Source of the DNA: Acholeplasmataceae bacterium UBA2284
GTDB taxonomy: Bacteria > Bacillota_I > Bacilli_A > Acholeplasmatales > Acholeplasmataceae
Direction of reading: 5' to 3'
DNA length: 64,000 nucleotides
NCBI GenBank assembly: GCA_002345705.1
Contig: DDWO01000012.1
Location: forward strand, 103,231 to 167,230
Both the position numbers and the translations under genes were made by a program. Shown here piece after piece: positions 1 to 9,000 of this stretch. The notes below the pieces were generated by a model. That model saw only the letters and a program-made list of their open reading frames with translations, made no database searches and was not told the origin of the DNA. Each line of letters opens with the position of its first letter. The stretch's first letter is position 1.

Positions 1-237
1 CTTGAAGCATACAAACAACAAGATGAAATGATAACCAATGCGAAGAAAGAAGCGAAACGTCGCTTAGACCAAGCTGAAAAGGATATCGAGTATGAAATAC
101 TACAAGCAAATGAAGACATCAAACAATCCATTAAAGAGGTTGCTTTTATTGCTGCCCAAAAGATTGTGAAAAGAGAAATTGATGAATCCGTTCATCAGGA
201 TATCATTGATGAAATTCTTCAAGAGAGTACGAAATAA
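1..237 (+). CDS. atpF: ATP synthase F0 subunit b, C-terminal part (5' truncated by window edge)
   Basis: The reading frame is open from the first base, so the gene starts before the window. The visible 78 residues are highly charged and helical, rich in Lys, Glu and Ala, as expected for the peripheral-stalk part of subunit b that dimerises and binds delta. The end (IAAQKIVKREID) resembles the family C-terminus. It overlaps atpH by one base (TAATG), and the order b-delta-alpha-gamma-beta-epsilon is the standard bacterial ATP synthase operon. The membrane anchor is not in the window. Confidence 0.93.
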   Translation, partial: LEAYKQQDEMITNAKKEAKRRLDQAEKDIEYEILQANEDIKQSIKEVAFIAAQKIVKREIDESVHQDIIDEILQESTK

Positions 238-749
238 TGAGTATCTCAAATTATGCGAAAGCACTCTTTTCGATTGCTAAGGAAGAAAACAAAATTGATG
301 TCTTGACCTATCATTTCGATGATCTAAAAGATACAGTTGACAAAAATCCGACTTGGGTGACATTAATGGACTCACCAATGGTATCATTTGAAGAAAAATC
401 AAAGATGATAGATTCTCTTGAGTATGATAGTTCATTGATCGCTTTTTTGAAAATGCTTGCTCAAAAAAACAACATTCACTTATATCAAGAAATATATAAT
501 GAATGGACCCTGCTTTCTAGAGTTTATCAAAAGATAGCACATCTTCACATTTACTCAGCGAAGCCAGTTTCAAAGGAGGTTGAAGAGAGATTAATAAAAG
601 CAATCACTCCTAGATTTCCAAACCAAACGGTTTCACTTCATATTACAATCGACCCAACGCTTTTAGGGGGTCTCAAAATTGACTATCAAGGACAATCACT
701 AGACCATTCGGTTGCGCGCGAGATAGAAGAATTATATACAACGATTTAA
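237..749 (+). CDS. atpH: ATP synthase F1 subunit delta
   Basis: A 170-residue protein of normal delta length. The N-terminal half is helical (NYAKALFSIAKEEN is the typical start) and the C-terminal part contains DPTLLGGLKI, matching the conserved delta segment. Delta links the peripheral stalk (subunit b) to the top of the alpha-beta hexamer. Its start overlaps the atpF stop and it lies 13 bases before atpA, so translation is probably coupled. Assignment rests on sequence plus operon position. Confidence 0.95.
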   Translation: MSISNYAKALFSIAKEENKIDVLTYHFDDLKDTVDKNPTWVTLMDSPMVSFEEKSKMIDSLEYDSSLIAFLKMLAQKNNIHLYQEIYNEWTLLSRVYQKIAHLHIYSAKPVSKEVEERLIKAITPRFPNQTVSLHITIDPTLLGGLKIDYQGQSLDHSVAREIEELYTTI

Positions 750-762
750 GGTGGTGTAGAAA

Positions 763-2268
763 TTGTCAAAAATAAAAGTTCAAGAAATGACCGAGATCAT
801 TAAAAAGCAGATCAAGTCATTCGAGCAGGACGTCAAATTAGAAAATATTGGTAAGGTCTTAAGCGTTGGTGATGGTATTGCTATCGTTTACGGTCTTCAA
901 CAAGCCATGATGGGAGAACTCCTTGAGTTTCCTCATGACGTAAAAGGGCTTGTTTTTAACCTTGAAGAACATCATGTGGGTGTTATCCTTTTAGGTGAAA
1001 GCGACAAGATTAAAGAAGGCGATTTAGTTAAAACAACTAAACGTATCTTTGAAGTACCTGTTGGTGAAGAACTCTTAGGTAGAGTTGTAAATCCATTAGG
1101 GGAACCTCTTGATGCAGGTGGACCAATTAACGCAAAGCACTTTCTTCCTGTTGAAAGAAGAGCTCAAGGTGTTATGCAACGTGGTTCGATTAATGCATCT
1201 ATGGAAACAGGAATCAAGGTTATTGATGCTTTAGTTCCAATTGGTCGCGGACAAAGAGAATTAATTATTGGTGATAGACAAACAGGTAAAACAACACTTG
1301 CTGTCGATACAATTCTAAACCAAAAGGGAAAAAATACGATTTGTATTTACGTAGCTATTGGTCAAAAGGAATCCTCAGTTTCAACGCTTGTGCAGCTCTT
1401 TGATCAGCACCAAGCAATGGAATATACAATTGTTGTAACTGCTGGAGCATCTAGAGAAGGTACCTTATTATATCTTGCACCATTTGCTGGTGTAACCATG
1501 GGTGAATACTTCATGGAACAAGGTAAGGATGTATTAATTGTTTATGATGATTTATCTAAGCATGCGGTAGCCTATCGTGAGCTATCCTTACTACTTAGAA
1601 GACCACCAGGAAGAGAAGCTTATCCAGGTGACGTATTCTATCTACATTCAAGATTATTAGAGCGTTCAGCACGCTTAAATGATAAATTAGGTGGTGGGTC
1701 AATTACCGCACTTCCAATTATTGAAACCAAAGCTGGAGACATTTCAGCCTACATTTCTACAAACGTTATTTCCATCACAGATGGTCAAATATTTTTAGAA
1801 GCTGAGTTATTTTACTCAGGCATTCGTCCAGCGATTAACGCTGGTCTATCCGTTTCACGTGTCGGCGGCGCCGCACAGTGGAAGGGTATGAAAAAGGTTG
1901 CCGGAACCATTCGTATTAACCTAGCAAACTATAGAGAACTTGAATCATTTGCTCAGTTCGGATCTGACCTAGACGCAAGCGCTAAAAAACGTCTTGAACG
2001 CGGTAGAAAGACTGTTGAAATTCTAAAACAAGATGTTCACGAACTCGTTCAAATGCCAACACAGATTGTTACGGTTTATGCCTTATCTGAAGGATTTATG
2101 GATGATTTAAATCTAGAACAAGTAAAAGCATTAGAATCTGAAATTGCTCAAGGGCTTCAAATGAATGATTTAGGTAAGAAGATTAATCAACACTTAGTTG
2201 AAACGAAGAGCTTACCGGATAAGAAAGAACTCGATTCCTTTATTCAAGGTCTTAAGAGGTTAGTCTAA
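763..2268 (+). CDS. atpA: ATP synthase F1 subunit alpha
   Basis: A 501-residue protein carrying the Walker A segment GDRQTGKT (about residue 170) and the alpha signature PAINAGLSVSRVGG near residue 365. Alpha forms the non-catalytic nucleotide sites of the F1 hexamer. The start is TTG, seven bases after a good AAGGTGG ribosome binding site; no upstream ATG fits. The stop overlaps the atpG start by one base. Length and domain order are normal. Confidence 0.98.
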   Translation: MSKIKVQEMTEIIKKQIKSFEQDVKLENIGKVLSVGDGIAIVYGLQQAMMGELLEFPHDVKGLVFNLEEHHVGVILLGESDKIKEGDLVKTTKRIFEVPVGEELLGRVVNPLGEPLDAGGPINAKHFLPVERRAQGVMQRGSINASMETGIKVIDALVPIGRGQRELIIGDRQTGKTTLAVDTILNQKGKNTICIYVAIGQKESSVSTLVQLFDQHQAMEYTIVVTAGASREGTLLYLAPFAGVTMGEYFMEQGKDVLIVYDDLSKHAVAYRELSLLLRRPPGREAYPGDVFYLHSRLLERSARLNDKLGGGSITALPIIETKAGDISAYISTNVISITDGQIFLEAELFYSGIRPAINAGLSVSRVGGAAQWKGMKKVAGTIRINLANYRELESFAQFGSDLDASAKKRLERGRKTVEILKQDVHELVQMPTQIVTVYALSEGFMDDLNLEQVKALESEIAQGLQMNDLGKKINQHLVETKSLPDKKELDSFIQGLKRLV

Positions 2269-3113
2269 TGGGATTAAAGGATATTAAGCTTAGAATGACG
2301 GCGATTAAAAAAACAGCTGCCATTACACAAGCAATGCATAATATTGCTTTATCCAAAATCAAGAAGTCAACTGAGCTATTAAACCATTCCGTTCATTTTG
2401 TTACTAAGATTCATGACATCCTAATGTACTCGGATCAAAACACGGATGAAGCACAACGCATTACTTCAGTCAATGAAGGTAAGACAAAGCTTTATGTCCT
2501 AGTTACATCAGATAGAGGGTTAGCTGGTAGCTATCATAATCAGCTATTTAAAGCCTTTCTAGAGGAAACCAAGGATTTACCTAAGGAAAGTTATAGAGTG
2601 CTTGTACTTGGTAAAAAAGGGTATTACTTCGCACTTAAGCGCAAGCTTCCAGTCATCAATGAAGAGATTATCTATAATAGAGATGACGTCGCAACCATGT
2701 ACTTTAGACATTACGCTAAAATGATTAAGGAAGTCTTCTTAGATAAGATGATTGATGAAGTGATTTTATACCATAATCACTATGTCAATACAGCAACACA
2801 AATCGTAAAAAAGGAAATAATACTTCCTGTCGTCTTTGATAAAAAGAAGATGAAGACGAAAGAACAGTTCATCTACGATGTGAGTCCAGAAGTCATTCTC
2901 AATCAAACCGTAGATATTTATATCGAATCATCAATCTTTAAGGCACTATCTGATGCGAAGTTAAGTGAGCATGCAGCTAGAATGGTTGCTATGCGCAGTG
3001 CAACAGATAATGCAAATGATATTGTTGATCGATTACATACTTTATACCATAGAGCAAGACAACAAGAAATTACAAGCGAACTCATTGACGTCGTCAATGG
3101 TTCGAACGTTTAG
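2268..3113 (+). CDS. atpG: ATP synthase F1 subunit gamma
   Basis: A 281-residue central-stalk subunit. The N-terminal MGLKDIKLRMTAIKKT and the C-terminal helix AARMVAMRSATDNANDIV are the two conserved coiled-coil segments of gamma; SDRGLAGSYH is the conserved Rossmann-like core motif (SDRGLCGxxN in most species). Gamma rotates inside the alpha-beta hexamer and couples proton or sodium flow to ATP chemistry. It starts inside the atpA stop codon and lies 14 bases before atpD. Confidence 0.97.
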   Translation: MGLKDIKLRMTAIKKTAAITQAMHNIALSKIKKSTELLNHSVHFVTKIHDILMYSDQNTDEAQRITSVNEGKTKLYVLVTSDRGLAGSYHNQLFKAFLEETKDLPKESYRVLVLGKKGYYFALKRKLPVINEEIIYNRDDVATMYFRHYAKMIKEVFLDKMIDEVILYHNHYVNTATQIVKKEIILPVVFDKKKMKTKEQFIYDVSPEVILNQTVDIYIESSIFKALSDAKLSEHAARMVAMRSATDNANDIVDRLHTLYHRARQQEITSELIDVVNGSNV

Positions 3114-3127
3114 GAAAGGAGAAAAAG

Positions 3128-4510
3128 ATGCAAGGTAAAATTACACAAATTATCGGTCCAGTCGTAGACGTTCATTTTGATGACGTTCTTCCTGCCATCT
3201 ATGATGCTTTAGTCGTAGAAGTCTCTAAAGATAAAACAGTAACTCTTGAGGTTGCACTGCATTTAGGAGATCATGTTGTACGTACAATTGCGCTTGAGCC
3301 AACTGAAGGATTGAAAAGAGATTTACTAGTTAATGCGACTGGTACATCGATTCAGGTTCCAGTAGGTAAAGCAGTGTTAGGTCGTATGTTTAACGTACTT
3401 GGTGATTTAATCGATGAAGGAAAACCTTTAGTTGATGCACCAAAAATGAGTATTCATAGACCAGCGCCTCCTTTTCATGAACTATCTAGTGAAGTTGAAA
3501 TTTTAGAAACAGGAATTAAGGTCATTGACTTACTTGCTCCTTATATTAAGGGTGGTAAGATTGGTCTATTTGGTGGTGCCGGAGTCGGTAAAACCGTTTT
3601 AATTCAAGAATTAATTCATAACGTTGCCCAAGAAAGATCAGGTATCTCTGTTTTCGCCGGAGTAGGGGAAAGAACAAGAGAAGGTTATGAACTTTATCAA
3701 GAAATGATTGCCTCTGGTGTTATCGATAAGACAGCACTGGTCTTTGGACAAATGAATGAGCCACCAGGAGCTAGAATGCGCGTTGCGTTAACTGGCTTAA
3801 CGATGGCAGAGCATTTTAGAGATGAAGCGAAACAAGACGTATTACTATTTATTGATAACATATTCCGTTTCATTCAAGCAGGTAGTGAAGTATCAGCACT
3901 TTTAGGCAGAATGCCTTCAGCTGTTGGTTACCAACCAACACTTGCCACAGAAATGGGAAGACTTCAAGAAAGAATTACATCAACCAAAAATGGTTCGATT
4001 ACATCAATTCAAGCGGTATACGTTCCAGCCGATGACTATACAGACCCTGCGCCAGCAACGGTTTTTAGCCACTTGGATGCGACAACAAACCTTTCAAGAA
4101 GACTAACTGAAATTGGTATTTATCCAGCCGTTGACCCACTCGCATCAACCTCTAGAGCTTTAACTCCACAAATTGTTGGTAAAGAGCACTATGATACAGC
4201 ACGTGCGGTTCAAAAAATGATCCAAAGATATCATGAATTACTTGATATTATTGCGATTCTTGGTATGGATGAATTAACAGACGAAGATAAGCTTGTTGTG
4301 CATAGAGCAAGACGTTTACAAATGTTCTTATCTCAAAATACACACGTTGCTGAACAGTTCACTGGTCAGCCAGGTGTATTCGTTCCTGTCAAGGAAACAG
4401 TAAGAAGCTTTAAAGAAATCATTGAAGGATTACACGACAATCTGCCAGAAGATGCATTCTATATGGTCGGTACCATTGATGAAGCAATTAAGAAGGCGAA
4501 GACATTATGA
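3128..4510 (+). CDS. atpD: ATP synthase F1 subunit beta (catalytic)
   Basis: A 460-residue catalytic subunit. Visible motifs are Walker A GGAGVGKT (about residue 150), GERTREG (the catalytic Glu loop), LLFIDNIFRFIQAGSEVSAL (Walker B and the conserved loop) and MPSAVGYQPTLATEMG. It begins after a strong AGGAAAGGAG site. Its TGA stop overlaps the ATG of atpC (ATGA), which shows that TGA is read as stop here. The product hydrolyses or makes ATP in the F1 sector. Confidence 0.98.
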   Translation: MQGKITQIIGPVVDVHFDDVLPAIYDALVVEVSKDKTVTLEVALHLGDHVVRTIALEPTEGLKRDLLVNATGTSIQVPVGKAVLGRMFNVLGDLIDEGKPLVDAPKMSIHRPAPPFHELSSEVEILETGIKVIDLLAPYIKGGKIGLFGGAGVGKTVLIQELIHNVAQERSGISVFAGVGERTREGYELYQEMIASGVIDKTALVFGQMNEPPGARMRVALTGLTMAEHFRDEAKQDVLLFIDNIFRFIQAGSEVSALLGRMPSAVGYQPTLATEMGRLQERITSTKNGSITSIQAVYVPADDYTDPAPATVFSHLDATTNLSRRLTEIGIYPAVDPLASTSRALTPQIVGKEHYDTARAVQKMIQRYHELLDIIAILGMDELTDEDKLVVHRARRLQMFLSQNTHVAEQFTGQPGVFVPVKETVRSFKEIIEGLHDNLPEDAFYMVGTIDEAIKKAKTL

Positions 4511-4896
4511 TTTTTAAAGTACTGACTCAGCTTGGTAAAACCTATTCAGATGAAATTGAATATACTATTGTTAGAAATGAAGATGGAGATACGGGTATTT
4601 TAAATAACCACATTCCAATCATTTTACACATTGGAAAAGGCTATCTCAAGTTTGTCAAGGACAAGCATGAAAGCTTTTTGGTTGTTGAGCAAGCAGTTGT
4701 CGAATTTAAAAATAATGAGCTTAATATTTTAGCTCTAGAAGCTCAGATGGGCGCGACGCTAGATAAGGCGACGCATGCATTTGATATGATGAAAAAAGAA
4801 AGACTCGAATTAACAAAAAAGGAAAATATTGATTTTTCTAAACAAGAACGTGAATTAAAGGAAAACATCGCGAAGAGTAAGGCAGGACAGTTATAA
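4507..4896 (+). CDS. atpC: ATP synthase F1 subunit epsilon
   Basis: A 129-residue protein with an N-terminal beta domain (GDTGILNNHIPI matches the conserved GxxGIL.NH.P motif) and a C-terminal pair of charged helices. Epsilon binds gamma and inhibits ATP hydrolysis. The start overlaps the atpD stop by four bases. It is the last F1 gene of the operon. Confidence 0.96.
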   Translation: MIFKVLTQLGKTYSDEIEYTIVRNEDGDTGILNNHIPIILHIGKGYLKFVKDKHESFLVVEQAVVEFKNNELNILALEAQMGATLDKATHAFDMMKKERLELTKKENIDFSKQERELKENIAKSKAGQL

Positions 4897-4910
4897 GGAG
4901 GTGAAATCCT

Positions 4911-5120
4911 ATGGATGAACTGATTTATTTTGTATCCCTAATCGTATTCTTTTGGATAAGCCTTAGAATACTTAGAGCATTGCATATAGAAGACAAATTC
5001 GAGAAGATGAAACTTTGGGAAATCAGAGCCGGGTATTTTCTATTATCTTTAATATGTGCACATCTTTTGGCTGAAGTGATGGTTAAGGTTTCACAATTGC
5101 TTGTTGGCTATATGACTTAA
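4911..5120 (+). CDS. DUF1146 family small membrane protein (YwzB-like)
   Basis: A 69-residue protein with two hydrophobic segments (about residues 4-22 and 40-65) separated by a short charged stretch ending in KLWEIRAGYFLLS. Size, topology and position just after atpC match the DUF1146/YwzB family of Bacillota, whose role is unknown. It follows a GGAGGTGAAA ribosome binding site 14 bases after atpC and precedes a clear terminator, so it is the last gene of the ATP synthase operon. Confidence 0.8.
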   Translation: MDELIYFVSLIVFFWISLRILRALHIEDKFEKMKLWEIRAGYFLLSLICAHLLAEVMVKVSQLLVGYMT

Positions 5121-5123
5121 GAT

Positions 5124-5151
5124 GCATAGGAGCTTTCCTATGCTTTTTTTT
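5124..5151 (+). terminator. Rho-independent terminator of the ATP synthase operon
   Basis: A perfect 8-bp stem (GCATAGGA/TCCTATGC) with a 4-base loop is followed by eight T residues, three bases after the DUF1146 stop codon. Confidence 0.92.
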
Positions 5152-5173
5152 CAAAAAAATGAAGGAGAAAAAC

Positions 5174-6724
5174 ATGAAAAAACTATATCTATTTATACTC
5201 ACTATTGCACTCTCGATATTTGTTGTTTCATGTAGCGATATTGAATTATCTCTAGATCAAACAGATTATACCGATCAAATAGAAGCCTTAGCAGAAAGTA
5301 TTGATCAAGCTGTTCCAGCTGTTATCAATGCTAATTTTAGCTTGCCAATATATGAGGATTATGAAATCGAGTATAAATTTAATGATGAGATGTTCACGAA
5401 TGAGTTTATTTATGAGTCACCATTTTATGATCGGGATGCAACCCTAGAGTATACAATCAAAAGAGGAAAAACAGAGCTTTCATTTTCAAGTGATTTTAGA
5501 CATTTATCCTTAGAATCCGGATATAACGCGACAAAGATTTACTTAACACTTCCAGTGCCACTTGGTCAGGTTGGAAAAGAAGAATATGTACAAGCTAATG
5601 TTAGAGTAGAAACAAGAAAAAATGGTGTAGGTATTATTGAACATGAAACAATTGCAGCTCAGCTTAGAGGTAGAGGAAATTCAACATGGTTTCTATCTGA
5701 TAAAAAACCCTATCGTTTGAGATTTGACGAGAACACATCCATTCTTGGCATGCCAAAGGCCAAAAATTATGTATTACTTGCAGAATATGCGGATAAATCA
5801 TTGATGCGCAATGTGATTACTCAAAAGATGGTATCCTTGATGGAAAACCTTCCCTATAGTTTAGAGGTTAGATTTGTGGAGCTTTACGTGAATGAAGAAT
5901 ATAGAGGAGTCTATGTTTTAACTGAACAGGTTGAGGTACACAAAAATAAGTTTACGATAGAATCAATTCCAGGTGAAGTGAACACAGGATACTTTTTTGA
6001 AATGGATCAAAGATTCTATGATCAAAATATCACACCTGGTTGGGATTGGATAGTTGTTCGCGATATTCCCTATGAAATCAAGGAACCCGATCCAGATGAT
6101 TTAGGATTCACAAGTACTCATGCAACCTATTTGAAGGCATATATAGAATCTGTTGAAAATGCACTCATTGCGAAATCAAACTACAATAACTTAATTAATC
6201 TTAATAATTGGATTGAGCATTTCATTGTCCATGAGTTTGTTAAAAATGTTGATGTTGGTTGGAGTTCTGTATTTATGTATAAAGAAAAAGATGGTCCACT
6301 TCAATATGGACCACTTTGGGATTTTGATTTAGCGTATGGAAATGCTGATTATATTGACTATGGTCCAGAGGGCTTCTATGGAATGAGACAATATAAAAAT
6401 AGAATGTTTAAGCTAATGATGGATATTCTAGAGGTAAGATTACTCTATAGAGAAGCCTATAATAATTTTTATTTCGATGTCTTACCAGAACTTTTAGAAA
6501 TGATTCCTGTGCTATCAGAATCGATTTCAGAAATGGCACATCGAAACTTCTTAAAATGGGATATTATGAATAGCTATGTATGGCCAAATCCAGCAGAGGT
6601 TCTTGCACAAAAAACACATGCAGGGCAAGTTCAATATGTAGTTTCTTATATGAATTTAAGAGCAGAATGGATGCTTAATGAAATTAATGACCAAGCATTC
6701 TATTACGGTGATTTTGGAGATTAA
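5174..6724 (+). CDS. CotH-family protein-kinase-like lipoprotein
   Basis: A 516-residue protein with a signal peptide ending in VVSC at residue 20, so probably a lipoprotein on the outer face of the membrane. Conserved CotH-family blocks are LRGRGNSTW, KKPYRLRFDE, LLAEYADKSLMRN and LWDFDLAYGNA, in family order. CotH proteins have an atypical kinase fold; the spore-coat CotH phosphorylates coat proteins. No spore genes are seen nearby, and CotH relatives occur in non-sporing bacteria with unknown targets. An ATG at 5159 is also in frame, but 5174 has the GGAG site at the right distance and gives a clean signal peptide. Confidence 0.85.
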   Translation: MKKLYLFILTIALSIFVVSCSDIELSLDQTDYTDQIEALAESIDQAVPAVINANFSLPIYEDYEIEYKFNDEMFTNEFIYESPFYDRDATLEYTIKRGKTELSFSSDFRHLSLESGYNATKIYLTLPVPLGQVGKEEYVQANVRVETRKNGVGIIEHETIAAQLRGRGNSTWFLSDKKPYRLRFDENTSILGMPKAKNYVLLAEYADKSLMRNVITQKMVSLMENLPYSLEVRFVELYVNEEYRGVYVLTEQVEVHKNKFTIESIPGEVNTGYFFEMDQRFYDQNITPGWDWIVVRDIPYEIKEPDPDDLGFTSTHATYLKAYIESVENALIAKSNYNNLINLNNWIEHFIVHEFVKNVDVGWSSVFMYKEKDGPLQYGPLWDFDLAYGNADYIDYGPEGFYGMRQYKNRMFKLMMDILEVRLLYREAYNNFYFDVLPELLEMIPVLSESISEMAHRNFLKWDIMNSYVWPNPAEVLAQKTHAGQVQYVVSYMNLRAEWMLNEINDQAFYYGDFGD

Positions 6725-6726
6725 AA

Positions 6727-6746
6727 AAAAGCCTTGTTAGGCTTTT
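6727..6746. terminator. Bidirectional terminator between cotH-like and yigZ genes
   Basis: The stem AAAAGCCT/AGGCTTTT with a 4-base loop is flanked by A and T runs, so it can end transcription from both converging genes. It overlaps the yigZ stop codon. Confidence 0.8.
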
Positions 6747-7347
6747 ACAGGTTGATATATATCGTTTGAGGTGTTAGCTCTTTGATGGCTAATAGCTGAT
6801 GCGAGATATCATGAATATTAAAATCACTAGATTGAATTACGATTTGATAGGTGACATTCGTCAAGAAGCTTTTATTGACGATTGTCGCTTTTTCATTTAG
6901 GGATTGATCCATTTGGTTAATCAAATGATATCCAAATGTAATTTCATAGGAAGGAACTACTTTTTTCTGATAAAACTTAGCTATTTTAATAACATCTGCA
7001 CTACACTTAGTATATGCGCGAAGTAAGCCTCCGCTGCCTAGCTTAATTCCACCAAAATATCTAACAACAACACATAAAACGTTGGTGAGATTATGATGCT
7101 TTAAGACCTCTAATATAGGAATACCTGCAGTTCTGGATGGTTCACCATCATCTGATGCACTTTGATGCTCTCCAGTTTCACCGTAAATAGAAGCACTACA
7201 ATAATGATTCGCCTTAGGGTATGTTTCCTTCGCATCTATGATGAAAAGAGGTATCTCCTCCAGAGATGCTAGAGGGTATAGGATTCCAATAAAGATGGAT
7301 TTATTGATTTCAATTTGATGAATTGTTTTTTCTTTAAGATATTTCAT
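6745..7347 (-). CDS. yigZ: YigZ/IMPACT family protein (UPF0029)
   Basis: A 200-residue protein with the IMPACT-family N-terminal domain: SDDGEPSRTAGIPIL followed by VVVRYFGGIKLGSGGLLRAY, both strongly conserved. The C-terminal 70 residues match the small ferredoxin-like domain of the YigZ type. The biochemical role of the bacterial family is not settled; links to translation or proline peptidase regulation have been suggested. It converges on the CotH-like gene across a shared terminator. Confidence 0.93.
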   Translation of the reverse strand: MKYLKEKTIHQIEINKSIFIGILYPLASLEEIPLFIIDAKETYPKANHYCSASIYGETGEHQSASDDGEPSRTAGIPILEVLKHHNLTNVLCVVVRYFGGIKLGSGGLLRAYTKCSADVIKIAKFYQKKVVPSYEITFGYHLINQMDQSLNEKATIVNKSFLTNVTYQIVIQSSDFNIHDISHQLLAIKELTPQTIYINL

Positions 7348-7513
7348 AGAATCACCGTTTGAATATGTTTTACAATGTGTAAAAGATAATGAGTCACTAT
7401 TATTTTATGCTGTGTGCTCTTGTAGTTATTGTAACATACTAACTAGTGACAGTCCATCGTTGATTCAGATAAAACTTGAACCGGAACTTAGTAGTTTAAA
7501 ATATATTGATATA

Positions 7514-7542
7514 TTGACAAAATAACTAATATTGAATATAAT
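7514..7542 (+). promoter_or_regulatory. Consensus promoter of the abiE locus
   Basis: TTGACA at 7514-7519 and TATAAT at 7537-7542 are separated by 17 bp, a perfect vegetative consensus, 28 bases before abiEi. The surrounding sequence is full of short palindromic TATT/AATA motifs (for example AATATATTGATATATT just upstream). AbiEi antitoxins are known to bind inverted repeats at their own promoter, so these are candidate operator sequences. Confidence 0.8.
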
Positions 7543-7570
7543 ATAAGCATAAACGACAAAAGGTGATAAA

Positions 7571-8161
7571 ATGACAAAAGAAAAACTAAATCGACTCATC
7601 AAAAAAAGAAAAGGTTATCTAACAACTCAAGATGCATTAAACGAAGGAATTCATCGTGAATATCTTTCTATGTTTGTAGAAGAAGAAAAACTGATTAGAA
7701 CATCACCAGGAGTATACCAATCACCAGGAATGTGGGAAGACAAACTTTATAGCTATCAACAAAAGAAGAAACGCATGATTTATTCACATGAAACAGCTTT
7801 GTATTTGCATGGTTTATCTGATAGGGATCCAATTCAGTATTCAGTAACATTACCAAGCGGGTATAATACAACCCAAATTAAACAAAATGATTTGGTTACA
7901 TATACAATTAAGCCATCCTTAATTGATTTAGGGAAGGTATTAATTCAAACAGCTATGGGTAACGATATTTATGTTTATGATATGGAAAGAACAATATGCG
8001 ACATTGTCCGTTCGAGAAGTAGGATTGATAAGCAAATTTTTAATGATGGATTAAAAAAATATGCTATGAGTTCAAAGAAAAATTTATTTAATTTAATGAG
8101 ATATGCAAAAGAAATGGGAATTGAAAAAGTGTTGAAGAAATATATGGAAATTCTTTTATGA
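7571..8161 (+). CDS. abiEi: AbiEi-type antitoxin / transcriptional repressor (type IV toxin-antitoxin)
   Basis: A 196-residue protein with the AbiEi plan: an N-terminal winged-helix (RLIKKRKGYLTTQDALNEG, then SPGVYQSP) and a C-terminal AbiEi domain containing YSHETALYLHGLSDRDP and VYDMERTICDIVRSR. In the AbiE system this protein represses the operon and counteracts the nucleotidyltransferase toxin AbiEii without direct binding. The gene looks intact and overlaps the toxin gene by four bases (ATGA), although the toxin gene is interrupted. Confidence 0.9.
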   Translation: MTKEKLNRLIKKRKGYLTTQDALNEGIHREYLSMFVEEEKLIRTSPGVYQSPGMWEDKLYSYQQKKKRMIYSHETALYLHGLSDRDPIQYSVTLPSGYNTTQIKQNDLVTYTIKPSLIDLGKVLIQTAMGNDIYVYDMERTICDIVRSRSRIDKQIFNDGLKKYAMSSKKNLFNLMRYAKEMGIEKVLKKYMEILL

Positions 8162-9000
8162 TCTCCATTGAACAGCTAAAAGCACACATTAGAAACAAAT
8201 CTAGATCGTTTAATGTTAACCCGAATATCATTTTAAGAAATGTAATTTTTGATTTCTTTCTAGAAAAACTAGGTAAATCAAAATATGCGGATAGATTCAT
8301 CATCAAAGGTGGATTTTTAGTATCAGCAATCACAAATATTAATTCAAGAACAACTATGGACTTGGATGTAACTGTAAAAAACTTATCCATTCAAAAAGAA
8401 AAACTTACAATATATTTAAATGAAATACTCAGTATACCAACACATGATAATTTAGTGATGAATCTAACAGGTCTTGATGAAATTAATGAGGGATTTGAAT
8501 ACCCCTGACTTAGAGCATCAATTACAGTTCATATTGATGGACTAAGAGAAATAATGAAGATTGACTTTACGACTGGAGATGTTGTAACACCAAATGAAAT
8601 TTGTCTTAAATACCAAACGCTACTAGATGAAAAATTCATTGAACTTAGATCTTACAACATTGAGACAGTCATAGCGGAAAAAATAGAGACTATTTTATCG
8701 AGAGGTATACTGAATACCAGAATGCGTGATTTCTACGACATCTATATTCTTAAACAGTTAAAATTACCTATGATTCATATGGATACATTGAGAAATGCAT
8801 TTATAAACACTGCAAGCCATCGAAAAACACTGGATATGATTATGCTCAATTATCGTGACATCATAACGATGATTGAAAATGACGAAGGCATGAAAAAACA
8901 TTGGAAGTCTTATCAATCTAGTTATACTTTTGCAAATGATTTAGAGTGGTCAGTTGTTGTTGAATCGGTAAAATCTATTTTCTCATATAGGTCAACATAA
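8158..9000 (+). pseudogene. abiEii: AbiEii-type nucleotidyltransferase toxin, interrupted by an in-frame TGA
   Basis: One reading frame runs from 8158 to 9000 with a single TGA at 8506-8508. Before it lies the nucleotidyltransferase start (RFIIKGGFLVSAI, TMDLDVTVKN); after it come LRASITVHIDG, MKIDFTTGD, AEKIETILSRGILNTRMRDFYDIY and the C-terminal helices. The family usually has Gly at about this position (a GYR-like motif), so GGA to TGA is the simplest change. The intact product would be 280 residues, normal for the family. TGA is a stop elsewhere in the window, so a full toxin is not expected unless readthrough occurs. The 3' end overlaps the converging DHFR-like gene. Confidence 0.85.

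Noticed and set aside
3924..4106. Open frame inside atpD
   Set aside because: It lies wholly within the highly conserved atpD gene in another frame and has no ribosome binding site.
8158..9000. TGA read as a sense codon (Trp as in mycoplasmas, Gly or selenocysteine)
   Set aside because: TGA ends many intact genes here (atpD, abiEi and others) with overlapping start codons, and Trp is TGG throughout. No selenocysteine insertion element was evident.
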